From positions 2,361,009 through 2,425,008 of the forward strand of contig ML133428.1 of the NCBI GenBank assembly GCA_003864495.1: a stretch of 64,000 nt of DNA. Reading direction: 5' to 3'. The notes beneath the pieces are model-generated. The model was given only the letters and a program-made list of their open reading frames with translations, had not been told where the DNA came from and searched no databases. The translations under genes were made by a program, and so were the position numbers. Shown one piece after another: positions 48,579-62,300 of this stretch (its first letter is position 1; each line of letters starts with the position of its first letter). Source of the DNA: Nemopilema nomurai (lineage: Eukaryota; Cnidaria; Scyphozoa; Rhizostomeae; Rhizostomatidae).

Positions 48579-51500
48579 TTCGCGGCACGAGACTGGCTCA
48601 CAAACTTTCAGGTCTTCTAAGGCAAATGTGAGAAGCTGAAACCACCATCTACATCCAGAATCTGCGGCAGACGAGGTAGAAATGCTCTATACTGGAGAGA
48701 TTAGTTTGACATGAAGTGAAAAATAAACAGTGTCAGAAAAATGTGGAATTTCACCTCAAATCAAAGAGCTGTTTAGTTTAAATGAATAACTTGAATACTT
48801 GTTTGGAGTTCTCCTTTGACCGAGCGAACATTGGAAATTCAAAAGAGTGATAGAGATTTGCTCTCAGGAAACTGTCAAGCGATTTTTCAATAGGCGAGGA
48901 AGCGTGCAAGCGGATGCTCAAGACTGGAGGGAGTTGACTGACAACCCATTCCTGAGCAGATGAAATGGACCATAAAAACAAACATAATGAGACAAACCAT
49001 GGATCTAACAATGTGGTTCTAACCACTTTTTCTGCCAGAGCGAACCCAGACTAAAAGATCAAATAACTTTCGAATTGGGGACAATTTCTTAGATAGTAAA
49101 GAATGCAAAAGATCTAGATCATACCTTAACGTGTCTTTCGGAGAATGTTTCTTGCCAAATCTTCGCCAACTTGTCACTGGATTTCGCCCTGCCCTTTCAC
49201 AAGATGTTCAACCTTACCAATACTCTTCAACCACAAGTGTCAAAGGAAACCCCTCCTATTTGTTGCTGCTGTGTGACGGCGTTCGGCAGGAAGCTTAAAA
49301 CGGATTCTGACCGCTTCTCTTTATCGTAATTAGTCCTCAACGACTTGCAGTACCCCAGCTAAACTTGCTCGCTTGATTTGGGAGCAAGGATACCAGCGAA
49401 CGGGTACAAATAGCCGTGAGAGAGGACTCCTTCACTTGCAAACACTTCTCCAGTCTGGCGGAAAATGCTGTGAAGCCATCTCAACCGGAAGTGCAATATC
49501 GGAAGTCACACAGCCAATCAAAGATAACTGTTTTGTGCGCGAATCCTTTGTGAAGACAATGGCGGAGAATTGCGGGAACTTTGAAGTATTGACAGCTCAG
49601 GGAAGCTGATTTCCTCGTGGTCATCCACTTGAACACATTCTTTATAAAACCAAACTTCGATATTGTGAAAAGCTTCTATCTTTAGTTTGTGTAGTGAAAT
49701 ATCGCATGTTTCTGTTAGATAAATTCATTATGACCCACTTTCTATTTCTAAAGGTGCCCGAAGTTTGGGTTAAAAGCATAAAAGCATTTCTGCTGTTTAT
49801 AAAAACATCTTACGGGAATTCGTTCTTCAGTAAAGAAACGTATCTTATTATTAAAAATCTTATTTTGCAGGGCCATCGGATCTGTTTATTAAAAGAGGTG
49901 GTCTGAAGATGTGTTGAATTACTACTAGGGACTTGATCAATGGACTTTGGGATTTGATTAAAAAGAAATGTTCAAGTATTTTGTTACCCTGTTCGCAATT
50001 CCTTCCCCTGTTCTTCATCCTTTGACTCTCTGAGGCTCTGGCACCCAGGGTAGTATTTTGTTTGAAAATTAATTAATTTCCAAAATAGTGATGTTCCCTG
50101 GACCTTAAACCATTATAATCAGTTCTTGACCGAAGTTAACGATAAATAAAAAGCAATTCCAAAGTTACCGGCATTAAATGTTAATCGACAGCCGAGTAAT
50201 GATTTGATTTTGATTTGATTTCACATTTTTTAGGAGGGTAACACTTCAGCAAATGCCGATTTTCAAGAAGCCCTCCATCTTCAAATAGTACAACGGTATT
50301 TATATGAAATAGATGAAGGAAACCTAATAAAAATACATGGAATATCTTTGTAATCTAATACGCATCTCTCTGGACTTGAATTTGGATCTTAAAGGCATCA
50401 AGTGTTGTTGCCTGTTTAGTTTCTGTTGAGAGACTATTTCAGAATTTTGCACCTCCAAACGAAAAACATTTTTGTTAAAGTTTGTTTCTGACAATTATTT
50501 ACGTTACGCGAATACACTGCGATGCCTCAATTAACATACACATGCTAATTGTTAATCGAGAACTGGCAGTTTGAGCCTAAATATCGGCAGTAGGAGATTA
50601 CCCTTAGTTCATTAATACGACCGAGGCTCAATTCTGAGCGAGGTTACATATCTGCATTTGCAACTGAGTACAGATAGAAATACTGCTAGATATAAACATA
50701 AAACAATGAATGTTGTAATGAAATGACTTGGGTTGGGTTTCCTAACAGTTGTTCAAAGGGAATCTTCCCTTTTTACTTAAAAGCCAAACGGAATGGGGTT
50801 GTCCAAGAAACACCTGTGCATAACCATTTGTTTTTTCTATTGAAACGAAAGGGGTGTAGGATGTCCTATGCACCCAATTCAAATGTCTGGTTGACAAACC
50901 TCTAAATAGGGGTCTGTTATTCAATCCTTATTGCACATTACACCCCATATACCCCCTAAAAAATCTTTCCACAAACAGACTCAGATTTCTTCACAACTGG
51001 AGCGAACTATTTAGGTTAGTGAATCAAGTTGAAGGTGAGGGTGGGGTCGAGAGGGAGCAAAGGGAAGAGAGAATGCTGACAGTCTACAAAGCAGACTCTA
51101 TGATTTAATTAAAGGGGAGAAATCAAATTTGCCTCCTGAAACAAGACCAATTTGCAATACATTCTACTAATCCGTGACCATAAACAGGCATTCTGTTGTG
51201 ATCTATCTGTTTTACCTTTTTCTAGACAAAACCCTGATATATGTGACCTCATTGCAACTCTTGGTGAGGTCGTCACAATGTCGCCACTTTTCTTCGTTAT
51301 TTCACACGTTGTGCTGTTCTATAAGACACCCAGATTAGTTTCAAAACTCATTGGACAAAGTTGGAAATGAATGTTCAAATAACACTTCATTGGAATATCA
51401 ATTGAACATCTTATGATCCTTACAAGGATATTTGAACACTAAATTGTGTAGACTGTGACAGTTGACGATTAAAATAGAGGGTCAAATCGAAATCATGGAT

Positions 51501-53189
51501 CATCCAATGGCTTATACAAAGCAACTCTCAAAATCCAAAAGGCGATTATCTTTTCAGAAAATCACCCCTTTTCGACAAGACTATGTACAACTATATGTTA
51601 AAAGTTGTCACTGTCTTCGCTTAAGGTATAAGAAACTCGCTTGACTTATTTCAGTATCGGAATTCTTACCAAATATAAGTTTTATTCGAATGAGCATGCG
51701 CAAACAGACAGTTCTCGGCAAAAACATCCACTGAAAATTCTCGATAGTTTTCGACATTGAATTGCCTGGAGTCAATCTTGCTGAACATGACAAAAAGACT
51801 GATAAAAATAATGCAACGTTTACGCTGAACAGGCTGGCAAAGGGTCCAGTACGGGTTTGCTAGAACTGCCCAATCGATTGCATGGATTTTAGCGGTCAGT
51901 TCGAAGAATAGACATTCGTTCTTCTAAAAACTGTTATGTAACTAATCTACTCAGTCCAGGAATGCTGGGACGATGGGGGATTCTCTTAGCGAATTCCAGC
52001 TTTGAAACTGCCTGAAATCGATTGAGAACTAAGGGCAAAATTGCGGAATTAATGATAAAAAGACATCTTTCCGCACAACGATGCAAGGCCGGCAATGTCT
52101 AACTGGCAGAATCCAGTGTAACTTCAGGAACAAGGGAACCCAAGTAGACAAAAATATTTCAGTAATGTCTTCTAAGCTGCCTAAAGTGTCTATAACAAAC
52201 CATTCAAGCGCTGTATTGGAAGAAATATTTCTAATCTCAGACAATCAGAGAAAATTAATGAAATATGTTCCACGCATGTCTTGTGGAATGCAGGGTTATT
52301 GTTAAAATTTGTTCGACAATAATTCCCCGCCATTCTCACAACCGCAACAACAATGAATATCATTTCAACTTCGATTCTATAACATCCTTGGCCATGTCGT
52401 TCCCTGGATTGATCTGAAGGGCTAGAAAGGGCCAAGAGGAGCGTGGGTTACAAGCCATTTCTTGTTTAGGAGACGAGATTGCGGCTCTATTGTTTAGAAC
52501 AAAAGCGTAAGTGGTTTGTCCGAACCAATTAGTTACCACGAGGTACTCACGCGAATTAAACCTGCTGGAACAAAGGCGTATTCCCAAGTTTCCCGCTGGA
52601 TCTTCGTTTTTTATTTTTTCAAACTTCCCTCCTTTGCCTGCCTGCCGCAAAATGCAAAGTACGCATGCGCATCTACTCCTTTCACGGGGGGGCTACCTAC
52701 ACCTTTCGGACTTACCATAACTCGTCTCCCCAACAATTTCGAAACTAGATTTTATGCAAAAGAAAGAGTGGGGGTTGACTATTGATGGATTCTACTTGGC
52801 ATCAAAAAACAAAAACAATATAATACAAGTCCAAATGATTCATTTGGGCATTGTAATATAAATTCATAGGTTCATTTAAAAACTTCAAAAGCTTCATCTC
52901 TGTGCTAGAAATAAAGAGGGGATGGAAAAATACAAGATCTTGCTGTACATGACGTAAAAACTCGCAAAATTTGGGTTTGCGAACATTTTAAGCATCTAAG
53001 TTCACCAAGATATTAATCTTACAGCTTTGGGATAAAACTAAGGGCGGTAAGATTAATCTTAGGACTAAGTTTGGGATTATTCAAAGTCGAATCTTGGAAA
53101 TGTTCTCGATTCGAATTCTAATACGATATCGCATACAATGATAAATTGCAAGTATGAACAGGATATAAACAGACGTCCCCTAGTGCTTG
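48579..53189. other. Intergenic region between TBC1D22 3' end and laminin beta 5' end
   Basis: About 4.6 kb without a recognisable protein. Its right end should hold the TBC1D22 3' UTR; a minus-strand AATAAA at 52609-52614 is a candidate signal. Its left part should hold the laminin promoter and 5' UTR. Candidate promoter-like words are a GCATGCGC core at 52663-52670, a second at 51694-51701, and ACAATGGCGGAG near 49557. None is proven. A 100-nt minus-strand frame at 52551-52650 could be an unidentified first exon. Confidence 0.6.
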
Positions 53190-53333
53190 TCATCTCAGAC
53201 CGCTGCCTGATTTGAAGTGTTTTGGTGCATCACCAAACACGAATTTCAGTCTGTACGCCTCAGCAACAACAACAGCAACATCCTCCTCCGTCCAGCTTCG
53301 GGTTGGGAGATTTTGTAGGAAGTGCATTATGGT
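53190..53333 (-). CDS. TBC1D22: TBC1D22 last exon (C-terminus and stop)
   Basis: It reads TIMHFLQNLPTRSWTEEDV, then AEAYRLKFVFGDAPKHFK and ends GSGLR before TGA at 53190-53192. The acceptor is GTTTCAG|ACC, phase 0. The LQNLPT and AEAYRLKF motifs match the TBC1D22 C-terminus. Confidence 0.93.
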   Translation of the reverse strand, partial: TIMHFLQNLPTRSWTEEDVAVVVAEAYRLKFVFGDAPKHFKSGSGLR

Positions 53334-56300
53334 CTGAAACAGAGGAAGCAATATATGCATGGTCAAATTGCTTTATTGAAAATGCTTAAAATGTGAAAAT
53401 CATAGTTCAATTGTAGAACCAGCACTAATTAATAGCTTGATTATGCTGGCGTGCAGTGGCCTACCCAAGAGGAGTGGGGTCCGGACCCCCTAAAAAGATG
53501 GTACTCAAGAAAAACAGCACCCCACAAACATAACATTAACAGGCAAAACCTTTCTATGGCTACCAGTCGTGGAGCCGTAAATTTTTTTTGGCTCTGCCCC
53601 ACTTTTCGGGGGCTGCGTATACCCCTGCTGACGTGCCTTGCAATCAACGGTCATTGATGCACTGTGATTATGGTGATTTTTGTGGAAATATTTCTGATAG
53701 TTTTGTTGAGCGCTTGATGGTCCTAATGATACTGACTATGATCATTGTGCTTTTGCAGCTGATTCACCATCACCCACAGCGCACATAACGTTTTGAGTTT
53801 GAACGCACACTTTAACTGGTTTCGAGTAAAATTTTGTTCAGATTTTTTAGATTCCATCGGATGTACCCTACGCCTCTAGCTGCACAAAACAGGAAGATTT
53901 CTTGCCATGAAATGCTGATACAACTGTTGAACTCATAACACACAAATAGCACATAAATAAAATTATGAATAAAAGCAGCATATGTGCGAATTTATCTGTA
54001 CTATAAACAGTGTCGTACCTAGCTGCTTGTGATTGGAGGGGGAATGAAGGGAGGGGGTGGCTACTGATACGATAATGCTTAGAACAATTTGCTGTTGTCT
54101 TACGAATAAGAACAAATAATACGGAATAATCAAGAAGCTACTTTCTTTATGTTACGGTTCTGCATGATAGGGCTGCAATTATGAAATCGTTTGATCTCCA
54201 GCTAAAAAATGACACAGTCTGCTAAAGACCAATAAATCACTGTGCTGACCAGTAAACATCGAGCTTCAACGCCAGCTACCACAACATTTATGGACTCAAT
54301 ATGAAACAAGGTGCATTGACCAATACGAGGCTTTCAAATGTCATACAGCTCAAAACAGAATGTCTAGACAATAACCTCTGGGTCATGTTACACCGAATAA
54401 ACTTGTTAGCGAGCAGTAAAGTAAAAGTTTTATTCAGCCATCTTCAACGGCCATCTCTTCAGGGATAAAGCTAGAATATGTATTATTGTTGGGGGAGAGA
54501 AGGGAAAGGCTGGGTAGTCGTTAAGGAGCACAGGGAAAACAGATGACTGAAAGGCCAGTAAAATTCAAAAGCTCCATCTCTGAAGTGTATCATCAACCGG
54601 TGACAAGCTTTTTATTCACATACAAAACTATGGGGAGGGGGGGGTCCGGGGTTAACTTCACCCCCAGCTCTTCCTCTACTGCATTCGTCAGCAGTTTTGA
54701 CCAACTTTTAAGTCCTCTTTTTCGTACACATTAAATAGTTATTAGAGATAATAATGGTTTCATTCTTCCAACCAAAGAGGCCTGATAACGAGAGTTACGA
54801 ATGCGATGAGAAGTTAGAGGAAAACAGAAGGGTGGGGAATTGGATTGTTTACCAAATGAAGCTGTGTGAAAACTTAATTCCTTACTGAAAGAGGACACAA
54901 ATGTTCCGTTTTGGTTTTCGGATTAGCGCGTCTTAAGCCGTATGATTGATGATCTTGTTCAAAAACACGAACTTCAACCGCAACGAGGAAACCACACCCA
55001 AATACAGATCGGTAATCCATTTCTCGGGCTAAGAGGAAATGATCGCACTCCCTTCATGCCGGTGTCAAAAACTAGGTTGGCCGGGCGTGGGAAGGTAGGG
55101 CGCGGTATTTGTTTACAATGAGCAGCGTCCCACAAAAAGATAGAATGATAGAAATATTATTACAAAATAGCGAAAAAGCTCCTGTTTGGTGCTACATTCC
55201 TTTTGCAGCTGACTAAAATCTCCCAATCTGCACAAATGCTTTTCTTGAATTAAAACACGTTGAGATTATAAGTAGCATCATATATTTCCTAAGTAATTTT
55301 TCAAATTGTTCAATTTGTTTATCATCCTTGTATCAAGTATTAACAATCTGCACGGTAAAACCGTTTAAATGTTTCAGCAAATGCATTCTTGCGCAAGGCT
55401 GTTCTTTAAAGGGAGTTCCCACCAGGGAAATTTGCGTCTTGGTACCCAGGTAAATTAAATTTTGGTACCCACGGAAAAATATTTGCAACAAAGTCCCAGA
55501 TTTGAATACTTCGAAAAAGAAAACCGATTAACTTCGAAAAAAAAGCCCTGAATAACTTGTCAGCTACGATTTTTATTCCTCCGGGTTGGTAACTATACAA
55601 GTTTACCAGAAGAGAATCCAGTTTCCACTGTCCAGGTAGAGATTTTTTCAGAACAGATTTTTCAGGCTTTATCATCTTTAGTGCAAAAGGTCGCGAAATT
55701 AGTGGTAATCGAGTGAAACCAAGAAAGGAAGTATTCTAAATTCAATTTTGTTTGAGTCTTTAGTTTTCCTGTTGCTGGGTCATGTTTATACACTTAGGAG
55801 ATTAGCTAATCGGATTTTCTAGATATAGTTTAACAGAATTAACTGATAATAAAAAAACATGAATAGGTATGGTCGGAAAAATAGCTCCTTCCAACGGAAA
55901 TAAGCCAGACTACATTTGGCCAATTTTTGACAACGAGAAACTGTCATTGTTGGTTATATGTAGAGGCGAGGCGTGGCTCCATAACAAGTGGATAATCATT
56001 TTTCTTGCATCATCGTCTGTGCTCTGGTACCCAAAGAAGTCTAAAAATGAATCATTGTGAATAGCATTTAAATTTTAATGGACAATCATGCGTGACATGC
56101 GCATCCAGCGTCCTCCACGAACACGAGCACGCCCACAGAGACGAAACGCCTTCACAATGTACGTGGATTTTGGCTATACATTCATGCTTTTAAGCTGACT
56201 TTTCTTCAGCGTCCTCCACGAACACGAGCACGCCCACAGAGACGAAACGCCTTCACAATATGCGTGGATCTTGGCTATACATTCATGCGGTTAAGCTGAC

Positions 56301-59300
56301 TTTTCTCCAGCGTCCTCCACGAACACGAGCACGCCCACAGAGACGAAACGCCTTCACAATATGCGTGGATCTTGGCTATACATTCATGCGGTTAAGCTGA
56401 CTTTTCTCCAGCGTCCTCCACGAACACGAGCACGCCCACAGAGACGAAACGCCTTCACAATGTACGTGGATCTTGGCTATACATTCATGCGGTTAAGCTG
56501 ACTTTTCTCAGCGTCCTCCACGAACACGAGCACGCCCACAGAGACGAAACGCCTTCACAATGTACGTGGATCTTGGCTATACATTCATGCGGTTAAGCTG
56601 ACTTTTCTCCAGCGTCCTCCACGAACACGAGCACGCCCACAGAGACGAAACGCCTTCACAATGTACGTGGATCTTGGCTATACATTCATACTTTTAAGCT
56701 GACTTTTCTGCAGCGTTCTCCATGAATACGACCACGGAGACGAGACAACAATAAGCGTGGATCTAGGCTACACTCTGATGCTACCAGACAGTTGCACCGT
56801 AAATCTTGTTATTAAGCTGTTTTATCTTCAGTGTTTAAAAAGCAGTCACTGGGTGTGTATGCATGCCCAAAAGAACATTTCAAAAACAGTGAATGAGTCA
56901 GAAGTCTGATGACTCATGCTACAAAAATGGGCGTGGTGTGCAAGGAAAAAAGACGCCTGCCAAAAACACCCAAACAGATTTACGTGTCATTTGGCTAAAG
57001 GATTTCAAACAACATCTGTTAGAGAACTGTCCTGGTTTTGCAAATTAATCATTTCTTGCTTGGGTAAACAATGCTAAACTGACTAGAATCGTCAGAGTAG
57101 AATCATTTCTAAACTGCTAAACTTGTGTAAGAGCAGGGGAGTAGAATGTAACTTCACTTACTGTCAGTAACATGTGCTTTTCACTTACAATACCTTTCTA
57201 AATTTAGTATTAGCATGATCCTTTCTTTTAAGATACGCCTTTTTATCTAATTGGCCCGACTTATCGAAATGGTTCTATACAGGATTTTAAGGCTGTTGGA
57301 GAGCGCCGTCAACGCAAAATTTTACTTCTGTCACACATTGCCTAACAGCTTCTAGGTTTGGCTAAAAACTTCCAGTGTGGCAAGATCAGCCATAACACTG
57401 AGACAAAAAGGTCCTTATAGGCTTGAATAGCACTACCCACAGGCAGTAAATCCAATCTAGGGGTCTATTCTTACTTTGAAATTATCATTAATATTTCATA
57501 GCATTTTACTGATGTGCTGGTTGATCTTGTTTTGATGAGCACCTTCGTCGTTTTATCTAACTCGGTTTCTCTAGGGTCATTTACCAATGCACTTACTTTC
57601 TATTCTACCATCGAAACAAACCACATCTTTCCATCCAGCATTCTATCATCACTATACCATCATCGCCACCGCTACTTCAATCATTATTGTTATTTTCACA
57701 ATAAGCATCATCACCACTTATGTCATCCTCAAAATTGTTACTATGACCGTCATAACATAATTATGAAGTAATTGTTAAATAGTCATGCTATTATATATGT
57801 CTAGAATTGCTTTACTAATATGCATTTTGCAATAAATTTCTCCAATAAAGTGATCACCTACAAACTACTTTGTTGTGGTAGGGTTTTTAAATGCTATATA
57901 CGGTTTTGCAGAATGAAATGAAAACTAGTTGGAGATACTTTATTATGATTATTATCATCATCACTATCTAGCTACTTTATAAACTACTACATGACTACTT
58001 GTTGTTGACTACAAAATAACTAATACCTTTATTCTTATTTATATATTATTGGCAATAATATCATTTTATCATCATCCTTATATTTATATCATCGGGTGTT
58101 TATTCATAGTATTTATTATATTAGTTATTCTTCTTACTACAACTAAGTCGTTTATCCTATCTGTATTTCTTTCATTTGATTAGAGGGTTTCTTAAGCCAG
58201 CAAAGCTAATGCAAAACAAGACAGTAATTTCGTGATATTTAGCAAGGGTGAGAAGTGCCGAGAAAAAACAGCGAATTACCTGGAAGTCGAACATGTGAGA
58301 CATTTCCCTTGAGAATCGCGTGAGGAGAGCAGCACATACGTAGAGGTGAAAAATTGCAAAACCGTCTGGTTCAGCCTGAAATTGGATGCAGCGAAGCTTA
58401 GGCTTAATGGCGGATGGGCCTACTCAACTGAGTCAAAGACGGCACGAAGGTTTTGAATATGGACTTACAGCCATGCAAATTGAAACAGAATTTGCAAATG
58501 TGAAGTTCTAAAGCGAAAACTGGATACTGAGCAGAGACAACGAGAATTACGGAAAATGAAAAATACCCCAGTGCAAAACTAATTGGCCCAATACATTAAA
58601 GAAAATAAATCGATTAAAGCAATTTTGTAACATACCCATTAAGAACTGAAATTAAAACAGCCGAGTTGAACCCGGAGCAAAACTCGGTCCGGATTGAGTC
58701 CTCTAATTAGACCGGTCTCTTACTGGCCTTTACAATGTCAGCATTTCTCAACGTTTGCAATGGCACAAGACCATACAACAAAGCTTATTGATAAAAACAG
58801 ATAAACTCACCCAATAAGTATCCCAAAGTCGAATTAGACACCGCAAGGGCAGCTCCCTCATGAGAAGATTATTCATCCACCGAAAAGCAAATTGTAAGTA
58901 GTCGATATTGTGTTGTCGAATGTGTTTATGCAGCGGTTCTGTGGAGGAGAGCAATGGAAATAAGAAATGACGTCAGAGGAGGCTTGGGGAGCAAGAGGCA
59001 GGTAAAATGAGAATCTAATATGTAAAAACTGCGACAGTTATTGATTAAATACAACAGTTGGATTATAAAAGGACAAGTTTGAAGTAATTATAGAAAACAA
59101 ATTGATGATGATGCTTTTGCAGATCAAATGGCTGCTGGTTAGATGCCAATAATTTGTGCATTTACAGGGGGAGTCTGGAGACATATGTTGGAAAGTTGGA
59201 GTTTTCTTTTACAGATGACACGGAAAGGTGAGTGGGAATATGGTTCAGAAAACTGACAAGCCCTTTCATTGTCAAAACATGTACGATTACATCATGGCCT

Positions 59301-62300
59301 AACTTTCGTGTATAGTTTAGATGATGGTTGAACAAAACTAAAAATGTTGCTTTCTATAAAATACAAGATAACAGGAACAGGTAAACGAAATTCGAATAAT
59401 TTTACAAAAATTAACTTTGCCGCATGTCAATCAAATTAGGGGTATCCTTAGGGGCAGGTTACGGGAGGGTTCTGAAATGAGGCAAATGAGGAATACCGTC
59501 AATTCTACGGACAAGCTCGCTGAGTGCGTTGACTTTCTGCTGGATACCAGGTTGCGCAAATGTATAGTTGTCCTGCAACGAAAAACGAGTATTAGGATCA
59601 ATCTGCAGCTTATAGATTATTCCTACATGTCACGTGACAAACCTACTGCCGCCATGATGGATCACAGCCCAGTCTTGGATACACAAAGCAACGCGTTATT
59701 TATGCCGTAGCGATTTCGAAACGCACAGATATCTTTGCTGATTCCAGGGCATTTACGCCTAGAATTATTTGAACTTGCATCTTGCTTGGAGCAAAATTGT
59801 TACAAAGATCTTTGTGGCACAACGGCATGGAACAAAACGTTTTAAATATTATTCTCATGACAAAAATATTCAACAAAAAACCAATTACATCACAATAGAA
59901 GAACATATGCTAAGTATAACTCAAAAATAACACGGAGCAGGGGAAACCTGTTTTTCGCATTCTTGAATGTATTTTTTGCCCGGTACTGCCCAGCGTTTGC
60001 AGAAGAAAATTTATGAACTTGTAACGAACTGTCATTAATACGATATTACAAATGGTAAGGCATTATCGTCATATCGATTACATAACTCCATATTTTGTGT
60101 TTCAAACGCAAGTACGGGTCGGCCTTGAGACTATTAAAAACAAAAAAGGTGGAAATCAACCAGATATTAATCCGATGCTCGTTAATCATTCGTTATTGTG
60201 ATTAAATCATGTTTCAAAACAATGAATGAAAATGAACGAATATACTGCATTTAATCTGCAAGGTACAATATCACAAATGTGACATGAATATTACAGAAAA
60301 CTGTCGACGCCCACTTGGGACTACCTTTAACAATTATAAAAATTCATTATTTGATGTTTATTATCTTGATAATAGAGTGGCTGTATCGCGCCTTAGTTGT
60401 TCTACTACAAACATGCCTTGGGGAGATCTTTTACAGAGCCACGTTGACTGTTAAATAAATAATCGGAAATTTAGGGCAATGAAATCTCAAAGATTCTGCT
60501 TTTGGCGGTAGGGTTATTTTCGCTAACTGTCACAATGCTTGACCAAAGAGCGTATGCCTTCTTCCTAATTCCTCTCTCCACCCACAGGTCTGGGTACTAG
60601 TCTCGGGAACTGGAGGCACAGACAGTTGACGTAGTATTCACTCGTAAATCCAGCCAATCACACGCAACATAGCTTTTGTTGTTGTTGCTGTTTCGATCTG
60701 TGGCTCGGACTGTTACGAATGCTGGCACACGAAATGCTGGTAAGCCTCTTGCGGTGGGCCTGCTTTTCCCACGTTGTCGAAAACCACTGCTGGTTTTGCG
60801 GAATAAATCAGTGCCATTCGCAGGAAATTACCGGATTTTCGTTGCATTAGACGCGGCTATCACTGCTTGTGCGGGTATCAGATGACACGTAGCTTACCAA
60901 AGGTCTTTGAACTATGCAGGGAAGGTATTCTGGCAATGTGTAACAGCCTTCCATTGTCATATATTGTGCAAAACATAATGCTCTGAGCAAACCTCTAGGT
61001 TAACTTCGCTAATGGAATTTAGAAGCCAGGTAATACAATCGCCACAAAGAGGTCTTTACCAGTCCTGTGTTTACACCGTGTTGGATCAAATTTTAACTAA
61101 CTGCAAAAATAGCTCTAGGCACCTCCGCCAGCCCGATCAGAATGCGTTCAATGGCGGAGCACATTAATGCAATGCGCATAACAAGCTTGATTGGCCTAAC
61201 AACGTTTTCTCCGCGGAGGTCAATATCAGAAACTGCAGTGGCGTTTAAACAGTGCCCGGACAACCAGTGCTTTCCACAGGAACATAAACGTTTGGTTTCT
61301 CTAGCAGTATAAATGACGCAATACACGGCCAAGGTTGGTTTATATCGAATCTTCAGCATTTTAGCGAAATTCGACCCGTCTTAATACAATGTGAAGTGGA
61401 TTTAAATATGTTGCAGGTTAAATTGAGTGTGAAGGTACATGGAAGACAATAGAGATTGAAGGTCACTGAGGTTGTAGGTCATAGAGGTTAAAGGTCATAG
61501 GGAAGACGAGCACTGAATACGAGCAAATAGAATCAATGGTGATGTTGTGTGGCTTTCTGTAAAAGGACCGGCCCTATCTTGTTTGTGCAATTGAATCACG
61601 TGGCTGTATACAAGTGAAAACGACCTGTAGATTTCTCAAGAGGGCACTTTTAGAGCGCTTTTCTCTCAAAGAAATCTTCGAGTCTTAATACAATTTGTTG
61701 AACATTTTGATTTAGCCTCGTTTGGAGTAGGAAATCACGTGGGTAGAAAATCGTCGAGGAAGAGAGTTAAAAATAATTTGTCTTATCAGGATTGTGAACA
61801 CTGTGAGTTTATGTATCGGGACAAATCGGTATATCAACCCAGATCAATGTCTTATCGATAAGCACTTTGATATTTGCGCTTGTATCAAGAAAATAATCAG
61901 ATAGACAGGTGGAAGATATTTCGCTTGAGGTTTTTCAGATGGAAGATAATACCTGGATTCCGTTCAGCAGCTTCGTCATGCACCAGAACGTATCTGCTTC
62001 GACAGAATCGAGAATCTCCTTAGGAACCTTGTTGACATCGTAGGTCTCCACTTCTTCCTCTAGAAGAGAAACTTATGAGAGTCAGTAAAATATTACGAGA
62101 CGACAAACACTTGATCATGTCTAGGCTGACAACGCTGGTCATCTGGTCCTTTAATCTGGCCCCTTGTTCTGGCCCCTTGTTCTGGCCCCTCGTTCTGGCC
62201 CCTTGTTCTGGCCCCTTGTTTTGGAGGCCCACGTTTATGGGAGTCAGGTAAGACATTATGTGAAATGAAACATTATCAAAACTCTTGACATCATCTTTGC

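Noticed and set aside
53430..53650. Possible MITE around GGGGTCCGGACCCC
   Set aside because: The central palindrome is clear, but terminal inverted repeats and duplications could not be matched.
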